Source: Chlamydiae bacterium RIFCSPHIGHO2_12_FULL_27_8
Lineage (GTDB): Bacteria > Chlamydiota > Chlamydiia > Chlamydiales > SM23-39
Direction: 5' to 3'
NCBI GenBank assembly: GCA_001796155.1
Contig: MGLU01000070.1
Coordinates: forward strand, 18,205-32,522
DNA length: 14,318 nucleotides
Position 1 is the stretch's first letter. Each line of letters opens with the position of its first letter. The notes below the pieces were generated by a model. It had not been told where the DNA came from and searched no databases. It saw only the letters and a list, made by a program, of their open reading frames with translations. A program made the position numbers and the translations under genes. Below, piece by piece: positions 8,107 to 14,318 of this stretch.

Positions 8107-9405
8107 TTAACAAATAAACTGTGCAACCCTAGAAAGCAAAATTTTAGGAAGTTCAACTTCTAAAAGAATATCATTTTCTTCATAATCGATATTTATAATT
8201 TTGCCTTCTTTAATAATCTCCGAGACAACATTATAAGAGCTTTGAGGAATTTTTAGTTTAACAATTTTTCTCATATGTTCAATTTCACTTTCCATTAAAG
8301 AAAGTAAATTTGGAAATCCATCTCTTGTCACTGTAGAAATTTCTACTGTCTTAGGAAAATTTATTTTAAAAAGAGAAATAACTGAACTATTTGTCAATTT
8401 ATCGATTTTATTTAAACATGTAATGATTGGTTTATCTATTGCATTTAATTCTTTTAACACATCTAGAGATGCTTTTGCCTGATCTAAAGCTGTAGGCGAT
8501 GAAACATCAATAATATGAATTAAAATATCTGCAAAAACAGCTTCTTCCAATGTGCTTTTAAATGCAGCCACAACTGTATGAGGAAGCTTTCTAATAAAAC
8601 CAACAGTATCAATCAAAAGTATTTCCATTCCATTTGGGAGAAAATATTTTCTTGTTGTTGTATCAAGTGTAGCAAAAAGTTTGTCTTCAACTAAAACTTT
8701 TGAATCAGTTAATGAATTTAAAAGAGAAGATTTTCCGGCGTTTGTATAACCTATAATAGCAAAAATTGGAATTTTAGTTCTCTGCCTTTGCTTTCTTAAA
8801 ACTTCCCTATGTTTTTTTATATCATCAATCTGTTTTGAAAGTTCTGAAATTTTTGATTTTAATATCTTTTTATCGATCTCTATTTGCTTTTCACCCTCAC
8901 CTTTTAAAAAACCTCCACTTTTACCACCTGTTCTTTGTCTGCTTAAATGTGTCCACATTCTTTTAAGTCTTGGAAGTTCATATTTATATTCGGCAAGTTT
9001 TATTTGAAGTTTTGCCTCTTTTGTTTTTGCATGATGTGCAAAAACAGCTAAAATAAGCTCCGTTCTATCTATAACTGTAATTTTAAAAGCTTTTTCTAAA
9101 TTTCTTTGCTGATGTGGAGCTATCTCAAAATCAAAAACTATTACCTCAATAGAAAGCTCTTCAATTTTTAACTTTATTTCATCTACTTTTCCGGAACCAA
9201 TAAAAGTTGAGGGCTCAACTTGTCTTAAATGAACCGGCATAATTTCAACCGGATCAAGACCAAATGTTAATGAAAGATTTTTAAGTTCACTTAAATTTTC
9301 TAAGCACTCTTCTTTTTTATTAGAAAATTCATAGACTCCGATAAGCAAAGCTTTTTGATTTTCAACTATTTGGATAACATTTTTATTTTCAATTTCTATA
9401 TTCAT
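8107..9405 (-). CDS. hflX: Ribosome-associated GTPase HflX
   Basis: A 432-residue GTPase of the HflX family, which splits stalled or stress-inactivated 70S ribosomes and also acts in 50S maturation. The N-terminal nucleotide-binding-like domain carries PSTFIGSGKVDEIK (about 65-78), VFDFEIAPHQQRNLE and VIDRTELILAVFAHHAKTKEAKLQIKLAEYKYELPRL, all family hallmarks. The motif GGFLKGEGEKQIEIDKK (164-180) leads into a coiled coil. The GTPase domain has the P-loop GYTNAGKS (219-226), the switch region LFATLDTTTRK, the G3 motif DTVGFI (266-271) and the G4 motif NKID (332-335). The length is typical. The ATG overlaps the stop of the upstream hydrolase gene as ATGA (9402-9405), so translation is probably coupled. 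Confidence 0.97.
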   Translation of the reverse strand: MNIEIENKNVIQIVENQKALLIGVYEFSNKKEECLENLSELKNLSLTFGLDPVEIMPVHLRQVEPSTFIGSGKVDEIKLKIEELSIEVIVFDFEIAPHQQRNLEKAFKITVIDRTELILAVFAHHAKTKEAKLQIKLAEYKYELPRLKRMWTHLSRQRTGGKSGGFLKGEGEKQIEIDKKILKSKISELSKQIDDIKKHREVLRKQRQRTKIPIFAIIGYTNAGKSSLLNSLTDSKVLVEDKLFATLDTTTRKYFLPNGMEILLIDTVGFIRKLPHTVVAAFKSTLEEAVFADILIHIIDVSSPTALDQAKASLDVLKELNAIDKPIITCLNKIDKLTNSSVISLFKINFPKTVEISTVTRDGFPNLLSLMESEIEHMRKIVKLKIPQSSYNVVSEIIKEGKIINIDYEENDILLEVELPKILLSRVAQFIC

Positions 9406-10184
9406 AAATTTTCAAGATTAATTACCAGTCCATCATATGCCGGAAACATATTTTGGGGAAGATTGTTTTCTAAATATGCATGGCTTATTTCATGACCCAT
9501 ATGTGTAAAATAAGTTTTTTTTGCGTTTACCTTTTTAGCAAATTCTATTGCTTGATCGACATTTAAATGAACAGCAGACTTTTGAATTCTTAAACAGCTA
9601 ATAACCAAAACATCTAAATTTTTTAAAAATTTAAAAATGGATTTATCATATTTTTTAATATCAGTAACATATGCAAATTTTTTTAGTCTGATTCCAATAA
9701 CAGATTTTAAAACCTGAAAATATGAAAAATATTTTATCCTTTCGTTTGAAACTTTAAATTCTCCAACATCATCTTTCAATATTTTAAAATTAAATGAAGC
9801 ACTTTGAGAATGACCTTTTTTATTGGGCTGAAAAATATAGTCATATCTTCTTTTTATCTCTTCATATGAAGAGAGTGATAAAAAAGTTTTTATAGATTTT
9901 TTCTGAATTCTGTTAAAAATTCTCATATCATCTATGCCGCCAATATGGTCATAATGAGCATGAGTAATAATTAAATAATCAATTTTATTTATTCCATATT
10001 TTAATGACTGATGTCTAATATCAGGTCCTACATCGACTAAAATATTTTTATTAGCCAATTTAATTAAAATACTTGGCCTTAGTCTTTTATTGTAAACTGA
10101 AGGAGAAAGACATACTTTGCATGAACAGCCAACAACCGGAATTCCGGTAGATGGTCCGCTTCCTAAAAAAATCACTTCTTTCAT
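9402..10184 (-). CDS. Metallo-beta-lactamase-fold hydrolase, PhnP-like phosphodiesterase
   Basis: A 260-residue metallo-hydrolase. It has the HAHYDH metal motif (His75, His77, Asp79, His80) after a typical LVDVGPDIR strand, and downstream metal-site candidates in YVTDIKKYDK and THMGHEISH (His228, His231). The N-terminus reads LGSGPSTGIPVVGCSCKVC with Cys20, Cys22 and Cys25, the same spacing and almost the same positions as the structural zinc site of PhnP, the phosphoribosyl cyclic phosphate phosphodiesterase of the C-P lyase pathway. No other phn gene is near, so the substrate is probably another cyclic phosphodiester or nucleotide. The ATG has a good AAGGA ribosome site. It is translationally coupled to hflX. 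Confidence 0.88.
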   Translation of the reverse strand: MKEVIFLGSGPSTGIPVVGCSCKVCLSPSVYNKRLRPSILIKLANKNILVDVGPDIRHQSLKYGINKIDYLIITHAHYDHIGGIDDMRIFNRIQKKSIKTFLSLSSYEEIKRRYDYIFQPNKKGHSQSASFNFKILKDDVGEFKVSNERIKYFSYFQVLKSVIGIRLKKFAYVTDIKKYDKSIFKFLKNLDVLVISCLRIQKSAVHLNVDQAIEFAKKVNAKKTYFTHMGHEISHAYLENNLPQNMFPAYDGLVINLENL

Positions 10185-10215
10185 TGTTTATCCTTTTTTT
10201 TCAATAAATAACATA

Positions 10216-10227
10216 TTTCATATGAAA
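10216..10227. repeat. Perfect 12-bp palindrome upstream of the hydrolase-hflX pair
   Basis: TTTCATATGAAA lies 32 bp upstream of the hydrolase start, where an operator would sit. I cannot place a convincing promoter around it, so a regulatory role is a guess. Confidence 0.3.
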
Positions 10228-10263
10228 AGTTAAAAAAGAAATTTATAAAAGGGATAAATACAA

Positions 10264-10306
10264 AAGTTTTGTTAAAAGAAAAGCTTAATGCTCTCTTAAA
10301 GCTTTT
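10264..10306 (-). terminator. Weak possible terminator after tgt
   Basis: On the minus strand AAAAGCTT (10306-10299) and AAGCTTTT (10286-10279) can form an 8-bp stem with a 12-nt loop, followed by CTTTTAAC and further T-rich sequence. It lies about 24 bp past the tgt stop. The stem is AT-rich and the loop large, so termination would be weak. Confidence 0.35.
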
Positions 10307-10329
10307 AGAAATTTTTAAAAAATGCATAT

Positions 10330-11454
10330 CTATATTTTATCTTGCAGAATATCATCTCTTACTCTTTTCATGTAATCTATCATAAAATGAAGATTATGGA
10401 TAGTTGTTAATGTATATGCAGCGAGTTCTTTTGCTTTAAAAAGATGATTTAAAAAAGAACGAGAATAATTTTTACAAGTGTAACATGTGCAGTCTTTTTC
10501 AATGGGAGTAAAATTTATAATATTTTGAGCTTTTAAAATTTTTAAATTTCCATATTTTGTTAAAGCAACGCCATGTCTTGCTGCTTTTGTTGGATAAGAT
10601 GAGTCAAAAGTATCAATACCGAGGGGTATTGATTCATTTAATGATGCAATATCTCCAATACCTAATAGATGATTTGGTTTTTCATGTGGAAGGCTAGCTG
10701 TTGTAAATTTTAGCATTTCAATCATTTCAAAAAGGTTTTTTCCTACACTTCCGCCAATTGCAAAACCATCGAAATCCAAATCTTTTAAATAATCAATACT
10801 TTTTTTTCTAAATTCTTTATTAATTCCACCGTGTACAACTGCATACATGGCTTGACTTTTTCTATCTTTTAAATGGTAATTTAAAGATCTTTTTTCCCAT
10901 TCATGTGTTCTTGAGAGTGATTTATTTAAATTTTCTTCAGTTAAATGATAAGGAGGCAGTTCATCAAAAGGAATAATTATATCTGCTCCAATGTCTTTTT
11001 GAGCTTGAACGGAAATTTCGGGATTTAGAAATATTTTTTTTCCATCTCGATAAGATCTAAATAAAACACCATCATCAGTAATTTTCAAAACGGAGCCATC
11101 AGTTTTTTTTGTACCTTTGCTTTTAAGTTCTGATGCAACGGAACCATAAGCGAGAGAAAATACCTGAAAGCCCCCGGAATCTGTAATGATAGGTAAATTT
11201 CTATTTATAAATTTATGAATTCCACCTGCTTTTTTGATAAGCTCTGCTCCCGGTTGAAGCATTAAATGATAGGTATTGCAGAACATTAACTGCAAATCTA
11301 AATCACTAACAAATTTTGTATCTAATGCTTTAATTGTTGCATTAGTTCCAACAGCAACAAAATTTGGAGTATCAATAATCCCATGCGGAGTATAAATTTT
11401 TCCTACTCTGGCTTTAGATTTTTTTGATTTATACAAAATTTCAAACTTGAACAT
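10330..11454 (-). CDS. tgt: tRNA-guanine transglycosylase Tgt, probably queuine-accepting
   Basis: A 374-residue enzyme that exchanges G34 of GUN-anticodon tRNAs for a 7-deazaguanine base. Asp92 in TDSGGFQVFSLA is the general acid/base. Asp284 in GIDTFDSSYPTKAARHG is the nucleophile. The zinc site is CTCYTC (Cys322, Cys324, Cys327) plus His353. Two points depart from preQ1-type bacterial enzymes: FDEL (163-166) has Leu where Zymomonas Tgt has Cys158, and the base-binding loop reads FAIGGSVGK rather than GGLAVGE, one residue shorter. About 17 extra residues lie between Asp92 and the FDEL motif (about 104-124). As I recall, chlamydial Tgt, which uses salvaged queuine, shows similar features. 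The ATG has AAAGG about 6 bases upstream and overlaps the end of the transporter gene by 14 bp, so the two form an operon. Confidence 0.96.
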   Translation of the reverse strand: MFKFEILYKSKKSKARVGKIYTPHGIIDTPNFVAVGTNATIKALDTKFVSDLDLQLMFCNTYHLMLQPGAELIKKAGGIHKFINRNLPIITDSGGFQVFSLAYGSVASELKSKGTKKTDGSVLKITDDGVLFRSYRDGKKIFLNPEISVQAQKDIGADIIIPFDELPPYHLTEENLNKSLSRTHEWEKRSLNYHLKDRKSQAMYAVVHGGINKEFRKKSIDYLKDLDFDGFAIGGSVGKNLFEMIEMLKFTTASLPHEKPNHLLGIGDIASLNESIPLGIDTFDSSYPTKAARHGVALTKYGNLKILKAQNIINFTPIEKDCTCYTCKNYSRSFLNHLFKAKELAAYTLTTIHNLHFMIDYMKRVRDDILQDKI

Positions 11455-12115
11455 TTTTAGCCTTTATAATTTTTTTTGAAAAATTAATAAAAAAAGAAGA
11501 AACGGCTACAACAAACATTTTAATTAAAAAGCTAAAAACCATAACATCTAAAATTTTATCTACGAGCATATATAAAGCTAAAAATGCAAAAAGCACTGTA
11601 TCTATAAACTGTGTTATTAAAGATGAAATAAAAATTCTGAGTGAGAGTTTTTTTTCATTAAAAAGTTTTTGCAAAAAACCAAAAATATAAACATCCAATT
11701 TTAGACATATAAAAAACACAAATATAGAAGATAAAAAAATTCTTGTTGAAGAAGAGAAAATAATTTTAAAAGCTTCATTTGAAAAATCAACCCTACTTGG
11801 GGTATACAACATATGAATTTTTGACATTACCAAAAAAAAGATCATAGAAAAAAATGATATTTTAATAGTTTTTAAAGCGTTTTCCTTTCCAAAATATTCT
11901 TGGATTAAATTTTGAGCAAAAACAGTTCCGATAATAAACACATCAACAGTTGTAACTGTTTTTGTAAAAAGGGTAATTTGCTTTATTACAAAAATATTTG
12001 CTAAAATACCCTGTAAAACAGCTAAAGCCAATAAATAATTTTTACCTAATTTTAAAGCAAAAAGTAAAAAAATTATTACAATACAAACATGGAGTAAAAA
12101 AATTAATTCATTCAT
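11441..12115 (-). CDS. Queuosine precursor transporter, YhhQ/VUT family
   Basis: A 224-residue membrane protein with about six hydrophobic segments. It has the family blocks ANIFVIKQITLF (39-50), VDVFIIGTVFAQNLIQEYFGKENAL (57-81), RIFLSSIFVFFICLKLDVYIFGFLQ (125-149) and SSLITQFIDTVLFAFLALY (164-182). YhhQ proteins import preQ0/preQ1, or queuine in C. trachomatis. The overlap with tgt confirms the pathway. No preQ1-biosynthesis or queuosine-finishing gene is visible here. The ATG has no Shine-Dalgarno but lies just behind a good promoter, so the transcript would be almost leaderless (about 15 nt). The YhhQ name is by family; I give no symbol because the substrate is not settled. Confidence 0.9.
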   Translation of the reverse strand: MNELIFLLHVCIVIIFLLFALKLGKNYLLALAVLQGILANIFVIKQITLFTKTVTTVDVFIIGTVFAQNLIQEYFGKENALKTIKISFFSMIFFLVMSKIHMLYTPSRVDFSNEAFKIIFSSSTRIFLSSIFVFFICLKLDVYIFGFLQKLFNEKKLSLRIFISSLITQFIDTVLFAFLALYMLVDKILDVMVFSFLIKMFVVAVSSFFINFSKKIIKAKNVQV

Positions 12116-12136
12116 AAAAATTTCAAAATTTTCAAA

Positions 12137-12165
12137 ATTATATCATATTAAAATTCGAATTACAA
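12137..12165 (-). promoter_or_regulatory. Sigma70-type promoter of the transporter-tgt operon
   Basis: On the minus strand TTGTAA (12165-12160) and a perfect TATAAT (12142-12137) are separated by exactly 17 bp. Transcription would start near 12130, only about 15 bases before the ATG at 12115. Confidence 0.65.
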
Positions 12166-12288
12166 TTACTAGATTTTCAATTTGTTAGAAAAAAATTTAA
12201 AAAAATATTTATAAGCTAGTAATAAAAAAAAATATTTTTATTATATCAACTAATTTGTTTCATTGAACTAGAGCTATAAGTTATGATA

Positions 12289-12314
12289 AACTCCTAGCTT
12301 AAAAATAAGGAGTT
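12289..12314 (+). promoter_or_regulatory. Hairpin that buries the Shine-Dalgarno of the DMT transporter
   Basis: AACTCCT (12289-12295) is perfectly complementary to AGGAGTT (12308-12314), leaving a 12-nt loop. The second arm contains the ribosome site AAGGAG (12307-12312), which is 8 bases before the ATG at 12321. The 7-bp stem would hide the site in the mRNA and could act as a translational switch, if the transcript starts upstream of 12289. No aptamer-like structure is visible upstream. Confidence 0.5.
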
Positions 12315-12320
12315 ATAAAA

Positions 12321-13250
12321 ATGTTTTTACCATTTTTTTTATTTGCAATGTGGTCATCATGCTTTGCACTTGGAAAAGCTGCTCTTGTATACTCGACTCC
12401 ATTATTTTTTACAGCTACAAGAATGCTTATTGCTTCACTAATTATTATAGGTTACCTATTTATAAAAAAAAGAAGTGATCTTAAAGTTTCAAAAAAAGAG
12501 CTTTTTTCTATATTAATTTTAGCAATTTTTTCAATGTATCTGACAAATGCACTTGAATTTTATGGCTTAAAGCACCTTTCAGCTGCTAAAACATCTTTTA
12601 TATACTCATTAACTCCATTTTTTGCCGCATTATTTTCATATATTCATTTTAAAGAAAAAATGAGCAAAAAAAAGATGCTTGGAATGCTTATTGGTTTTTT
12701 TGGAATAGTTCCGGTATTTTTTATAAACACCGGATCTGAAAGCTTTTTTAAAAGTATTTTTATAATATCGACCCCTGAACTTGCTGTTATTGGAGCTACC
12801 TTATTTTCTGTATATGGATGGGTACTTTTAAGGCTGCTAGTTAAAAACAATACACTTTCACCATTGACTGTTAATGGTTTAAGTATGTTTTTAGGTGGAA
12901 TTTTTGCATTAGTTCATTCTTATTATATTGATACATGGCTACCAACACCTATTGCATCAGGAGGCCACTTTCAATTCATGAAAAGCATTGTAGTAATAAC
13001 ACTTATTTCAAATATCATTTGTTATAATCTATATGGTTATTTATTAAAGAAATATACAGCTACATTTATGTCATTTATAGGTCTTTTAAGTCCTGTCTTT
13101 GCTTCTTTTTCTGAATGGTTAATTCTAAAAACACCTCCTAATCCAATAATTTTACTATCATCAACTGTAGTAATTTTAGGTCTTTGGGTAGTATATCAGG
13201 AAGAGCTAAAACAAGGTTATATCCTTAAGAATAAAAAAGAAGCAGCTTAA
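12321..13250 (+). CDS. EamA/DMT family transporter
   Basis: A 309-residue inner-membrane carrier of the drug/metabolite transporter superfamily. It has about ten hydrophobic segments arranged as two EamA repeats (about 1-140 and 150-295). FAMWSSCFALGKAALVYSTPLFFTATRMLIA opens the first repeat, followed by GLKHLSAAKTSFIYSLTPFFAALFSYIHFKEKMSKKKMLGMLIGFFGIVPVF. The second ends with FIGLLSPVFASFSEWLILKTPPNPIILLSSTVVILGLWVVYQEE. Substrates of this superfamily cannot be read from sequence. Some intracellular bacteria use DMT carriers for S-adenosylmethionine or nucleotides, a possibility here. The ATG has an AAGGAG site 8 bases upstream, buried in a hairpin. The gene stands alone and diverges from the transporter-tgt operon. 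Confidence 0.92.
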   Translation: MFLPFFLFAMWSSCFALGKAALVYSTPLFFTATRMLIASLIIIGYLFIKKRSDLKVSKKELFSILILAIFSMYLTNALEFYGLKHLSAAKTSFIYSLTPFFAALFSYIHFKEKMSKKKMLGMLIGFFGIVPVFFINTGSESFFKSIFIISTPELAVIGATLFSVYGWVLLRLLVKNNTLSPLTVNGLSMFLGGIFALVHSYYIDTWLPTPIASGGHFQFMKSIVVITLISNIICYNLYGYLLKKYTATFMSFIGLLSPVFASFSEWLILKTPPNPIILLSSTVVILGLWVVYQEELKQGYILKNKKEAA

Positions 13251-13291
13251 ATTATAATTATAATTATAATTGATAATATAATTATAATTTG
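13250..13291. repeat. Tandem (AATTAT) tract, forming a 22-bp palindrome
   Basis: Immediately after the DMT stop, nearly four copies of the 6-bp unit AATTAT (13250-13271) read as a perfect 22-bp palindrome. A shorter block of the same kind follows (13278-13289). The tract lies directly upstream of and into the -35 box of the next promoter, so it could act as an AT-rich UP element. It could also be a hairpin at the DMT mRNA end. Confidence 0.6.
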
Positions 13292-13298
13292 ATATAAT
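13270..13298 (+). promoter_or_regulatory. Strong sigma70-type promoter of the 52-residue gene
   Basis: TTGATA (13270-13275), 17 bp, then a perfect TATAAT (13293-13298), with AT-rich sequence upstream of the -35. It is the best promoter match in the window. A transcript from about 13305 would carry AAGGGG just before the ATG at 13324. Confidence 0.7.
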
Positions 13299-13323
13299 AT
13301 TCTTTATTAAACAAGGGGTAATT

Positions 13324-13482
13324 ATGTCAGCTTTTGATGCAATATCATTTATAGTGAATAGTTTAACAAATTATATACAACCCATTAATGTTAATTCAAT
13401 TAACATTGAGTTGAGTAATACTATATACAAGATAAAAGCGTTGCAAGACGCTAGTAAAATAATACAGCCAAACGTTGAATAA
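13324..13482 (+). CDS. Small 52-residue protein of unknown function
   Basis: A short gene starting ATG with AAGGGG about 6 bases upstream, behind a near-consensus promoter. The protein begins MSAFDAISFIVNSLTNYIQP and ends KALQDASKIIQPNVE. It is mildly hydrophobic at first and then amphipathic, with no cysteine, no clear membrane span and no recognised domain. Codon choice is AT-rich like its neighbours. Promoter, ribosome site and clean stop together make it likely to be real despite its size. The coding region contains a 21-base near-perfect palindrome (13387-13407). I cannot assign a function; a small secreted or toxin-like peptide is possible but unsupported. Confidence 0.6.
   Translation: MSAFDAISFIVNSLTNYIQPINVNSINIELSNTIYKIKALQDASKIIQPNVE
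13387..13407. repeat. 21-bp palindrome inside the 52-residue gene
   Basis: AATGTTAATT (13387-13396) and AATTAACATT (13398-13407) are perfect inverted copies around a single C. A DNA-binding dimer could recognise this, or it could form an AT-rich hairpin in the mRNA. An operator about 90 bp downstream of the -10 box would be unusual but is possible. Confidence 0.5.
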
Positions 13483-13614
13483 TTTTAAAATGAGAATATA
13501 ATCATTTAAAATAAAAATTTAGGAATTTTTTCATTTTGATATTTTTTACAAATGATGATTTTTTATACAATCCAACACAATTTTCAAAAACAATAAAAAA
13601 AGGTTGTTTAATAT

Positions 13615-14070
13615 ATGAGCGTTTTACCTTTAAAATTTGAATGTTTAAAACATATCCCATTAAATACATTTTTTAAATTATATTCACAAGATATAGATTT
13701 AGAATTTACCCAGAGAATGCAATTGTTAAATGTTACAGAAGAATTTTTAAATTCAAATAACAGATACAACTATTTATCATTAAAAACAAAAACTCAATTT
13801 AATATCATAAAAGAAAATTTGATAAATTTTATTTCTGAAAAGCAAACCTCATATTTAAGAGATAAAACAAAATTTGAAGATTTACTAAAAATAAGAACCC
13901 AAAATGATATAACTGTTTCTGTTATAAGCATGCAAAATGGAAAATTATTTTTTAAATTATCCCCTGAAGGTACAGAAATAGTAAAAACAATGGAAGATAT
14001 TAAAATTTTTGAAATTAAACAAATATGGGAAAGAGAAATTTCAACATTATCCTACCCTTTATGGAAATAA
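13615..14070 (+). CDS. Unknown 151-residue soluble protein
   Basis: I do not recognise this protein. It is polar, rich in Lys, Asn and Phe, and has no signal peptide, membrane span or known motif. The first ~95 residues look helical (LEFTQRMQLLNVTEEFLNSNNRYNYLSLKTKTQFNIIKENLINFI). The rest may be a small beta sheet (DITVSVISMQNGKLFFKLSPEGTEI) followed by a helix. An AAAAAAAGG stretch lies about 12 bases before the ATG, far for a Shine-Dalgarno, so the start is less certain. The 132 bp upstream hold no confident promoter. It converges on the 5S rRNA. Confidence 0.65.
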   Translation: MSVLPLKFECLKHIPLNTFFKLYSQDIDLEFTQRMQLLNVTEEFLNSNNRYNYLSLKTKTQFNIIKENLINFISEKQTSYLRDKTKFEDLLKIRTQNDITVSVISMQNGKLFFKLSPEGTEIVKTMEDIKIFEIKQIWEREISTLSYPLWK

Positions 14071-14148
14071 TAGAGGAAAAATATATCCGTTTACAAAACC
14101 TCTTTTAAAATTCCAAAAACAATTAGAATATTTTAAAAAAATAAAATC

Positions 14149-14177
14149 AAAAAAAAGCCTCACCGAAAAGATGAGGC
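14149..14177 (-). terminator. Intrinsic terminator downstream of the 5S rRNA
   Basis: On the minus strand GCCTCATC (14177-14170) and GGTGAGGC (14164-14157) form an 8-bp stem with a 5-nt loop and one T-G pair, followed directly by eight T. This is the standard end of an rRNA operon, 13 bp past the 5S 3' end. Confidence 0.9.
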
Positions 14178-14190
14178 ATGAATAAAATGA

Positions 14191-14304
14191 ACCGGCAGCG
14201 ACCTACTCTTGCATACTCTTGTATATACTACCATTGGCGAAGAAAGTCTTAACTTCTGAGTTCGAGATGGGATCAGGTGTTGCCCTTTCTCTATTGCCAC
14301 CGGA
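14191..14304 (-). rRNA. rrf: 5S ribosomal RNA
   Basis: On the minus strand the sequence begins TCCGGTGGCAATAG and ends GTCGCTGCCGG. The ends pair as CCGGTGGC/GCTGCCGG (8 bp, two G-T pairs) to give helix I. The conserved loop region CCCATCTCGAACTCAGAAGT is present, followed by TTAAG. The length of about 114 is normal. The 23S gene, if linked, would lie to the right, outside the window. The ends are placed by the helix and may be off by one or two bases. Confidence 0.95.
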
Positions 14305-14318
14305 ATAACTTAAATGAG

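Noticed and set aside
12255..12290. Promoter for the DMT gene (TTGTTT/TTGAAC with TATGAT/GATAAA)
   Set aside because: No pair has acceptable spacing with good boxes (21, 13 or a weak 16 bp); a promoter is likely in the region but cannot be placed.
13536..13571. TTGATA...TATACAAT as promoter of the 151-residue gene
   Set aside because: The spacing of about 22 bp is too long for a sigma70 promoter.
14072..14106. AGAGG/CCTCTTTT as a terminator for the 151-residue gene
   Set aside because: Only 5 bp of stem with a 22-nt loop and a broken T-run; too weak to claim.

Overview
The window is a strongly AT-rich, gene-dense stretch of bacterial chromosome. Its content suggests a host-dependent, genome-reduced intracellular bacterium. 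The clues are a eukaryote-type U-box protein, a queuine-salvage pair (YhhQ-type importer plus Tgt) like that of Chlamydia, several small double-hairpin membrane proteins, and housekeeping genes packed with overlaps. A member of Candidatus Dependentiae (TM6/Babeliae) is my best guess, with Chlamydiae-related lineages as the alternative. This is inference from style and gene content, not from any search.

Layout. The 3' part of miaB (1-769, +) is followed by an island of clearly higher GC, about 45% over 781-1060. I read this island as a structured non-coding RNA resembling the HEARO/omegaRNA of IscB elements. It ends in an intrinsic terminator and is followed by an IS605-like nested hairpin, but no IscB or TnpB gene is present. 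Next is a U-box protein gene (1179-2048, +), convergent with a minus-strand block reading mtaB -> unknown Met-poor protein -> ligA (6397 down to 2052). A plus-strand block carries marC (6513-7133) and a promoter-driven pair of small membrane proteins (7242-7655 and 7657-8082). A second minus-strand block holds yhhQ-tgt (12115 down to 10330) and a PhnP-like hydrolase coupled to hflX (10184 down to 8107). The right part carries a DMT/EamA transporter (12321-13250, +) whose Shine-Dalgarno sits in a hairpin, a 52-residue gene with a very good promoter (13324-13482, +), a 151-residue unknown (13615-14070, +), and a 5S rRNA with its terminator on the minus strand at the right edge. That is presumably the end of an rRNA operon lying outside the window.

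How the genes work together. A recurring theme is modification of tRNA in the anticodon loop: MiaB (ms2i6A37), MtaB (ms2t6A37) and Tgt with its precursor importer (queuosine at position 34). The rest is DNA replication and repair (LigA), ribosome rescue and assembly (HflX), transport (MarC, DMT), and probable host-interaction proteins (U-box, small bilobed membrane proteins). The most unusual item is the stand-alone omegaRNA-like island between miaB and the U-box gene.
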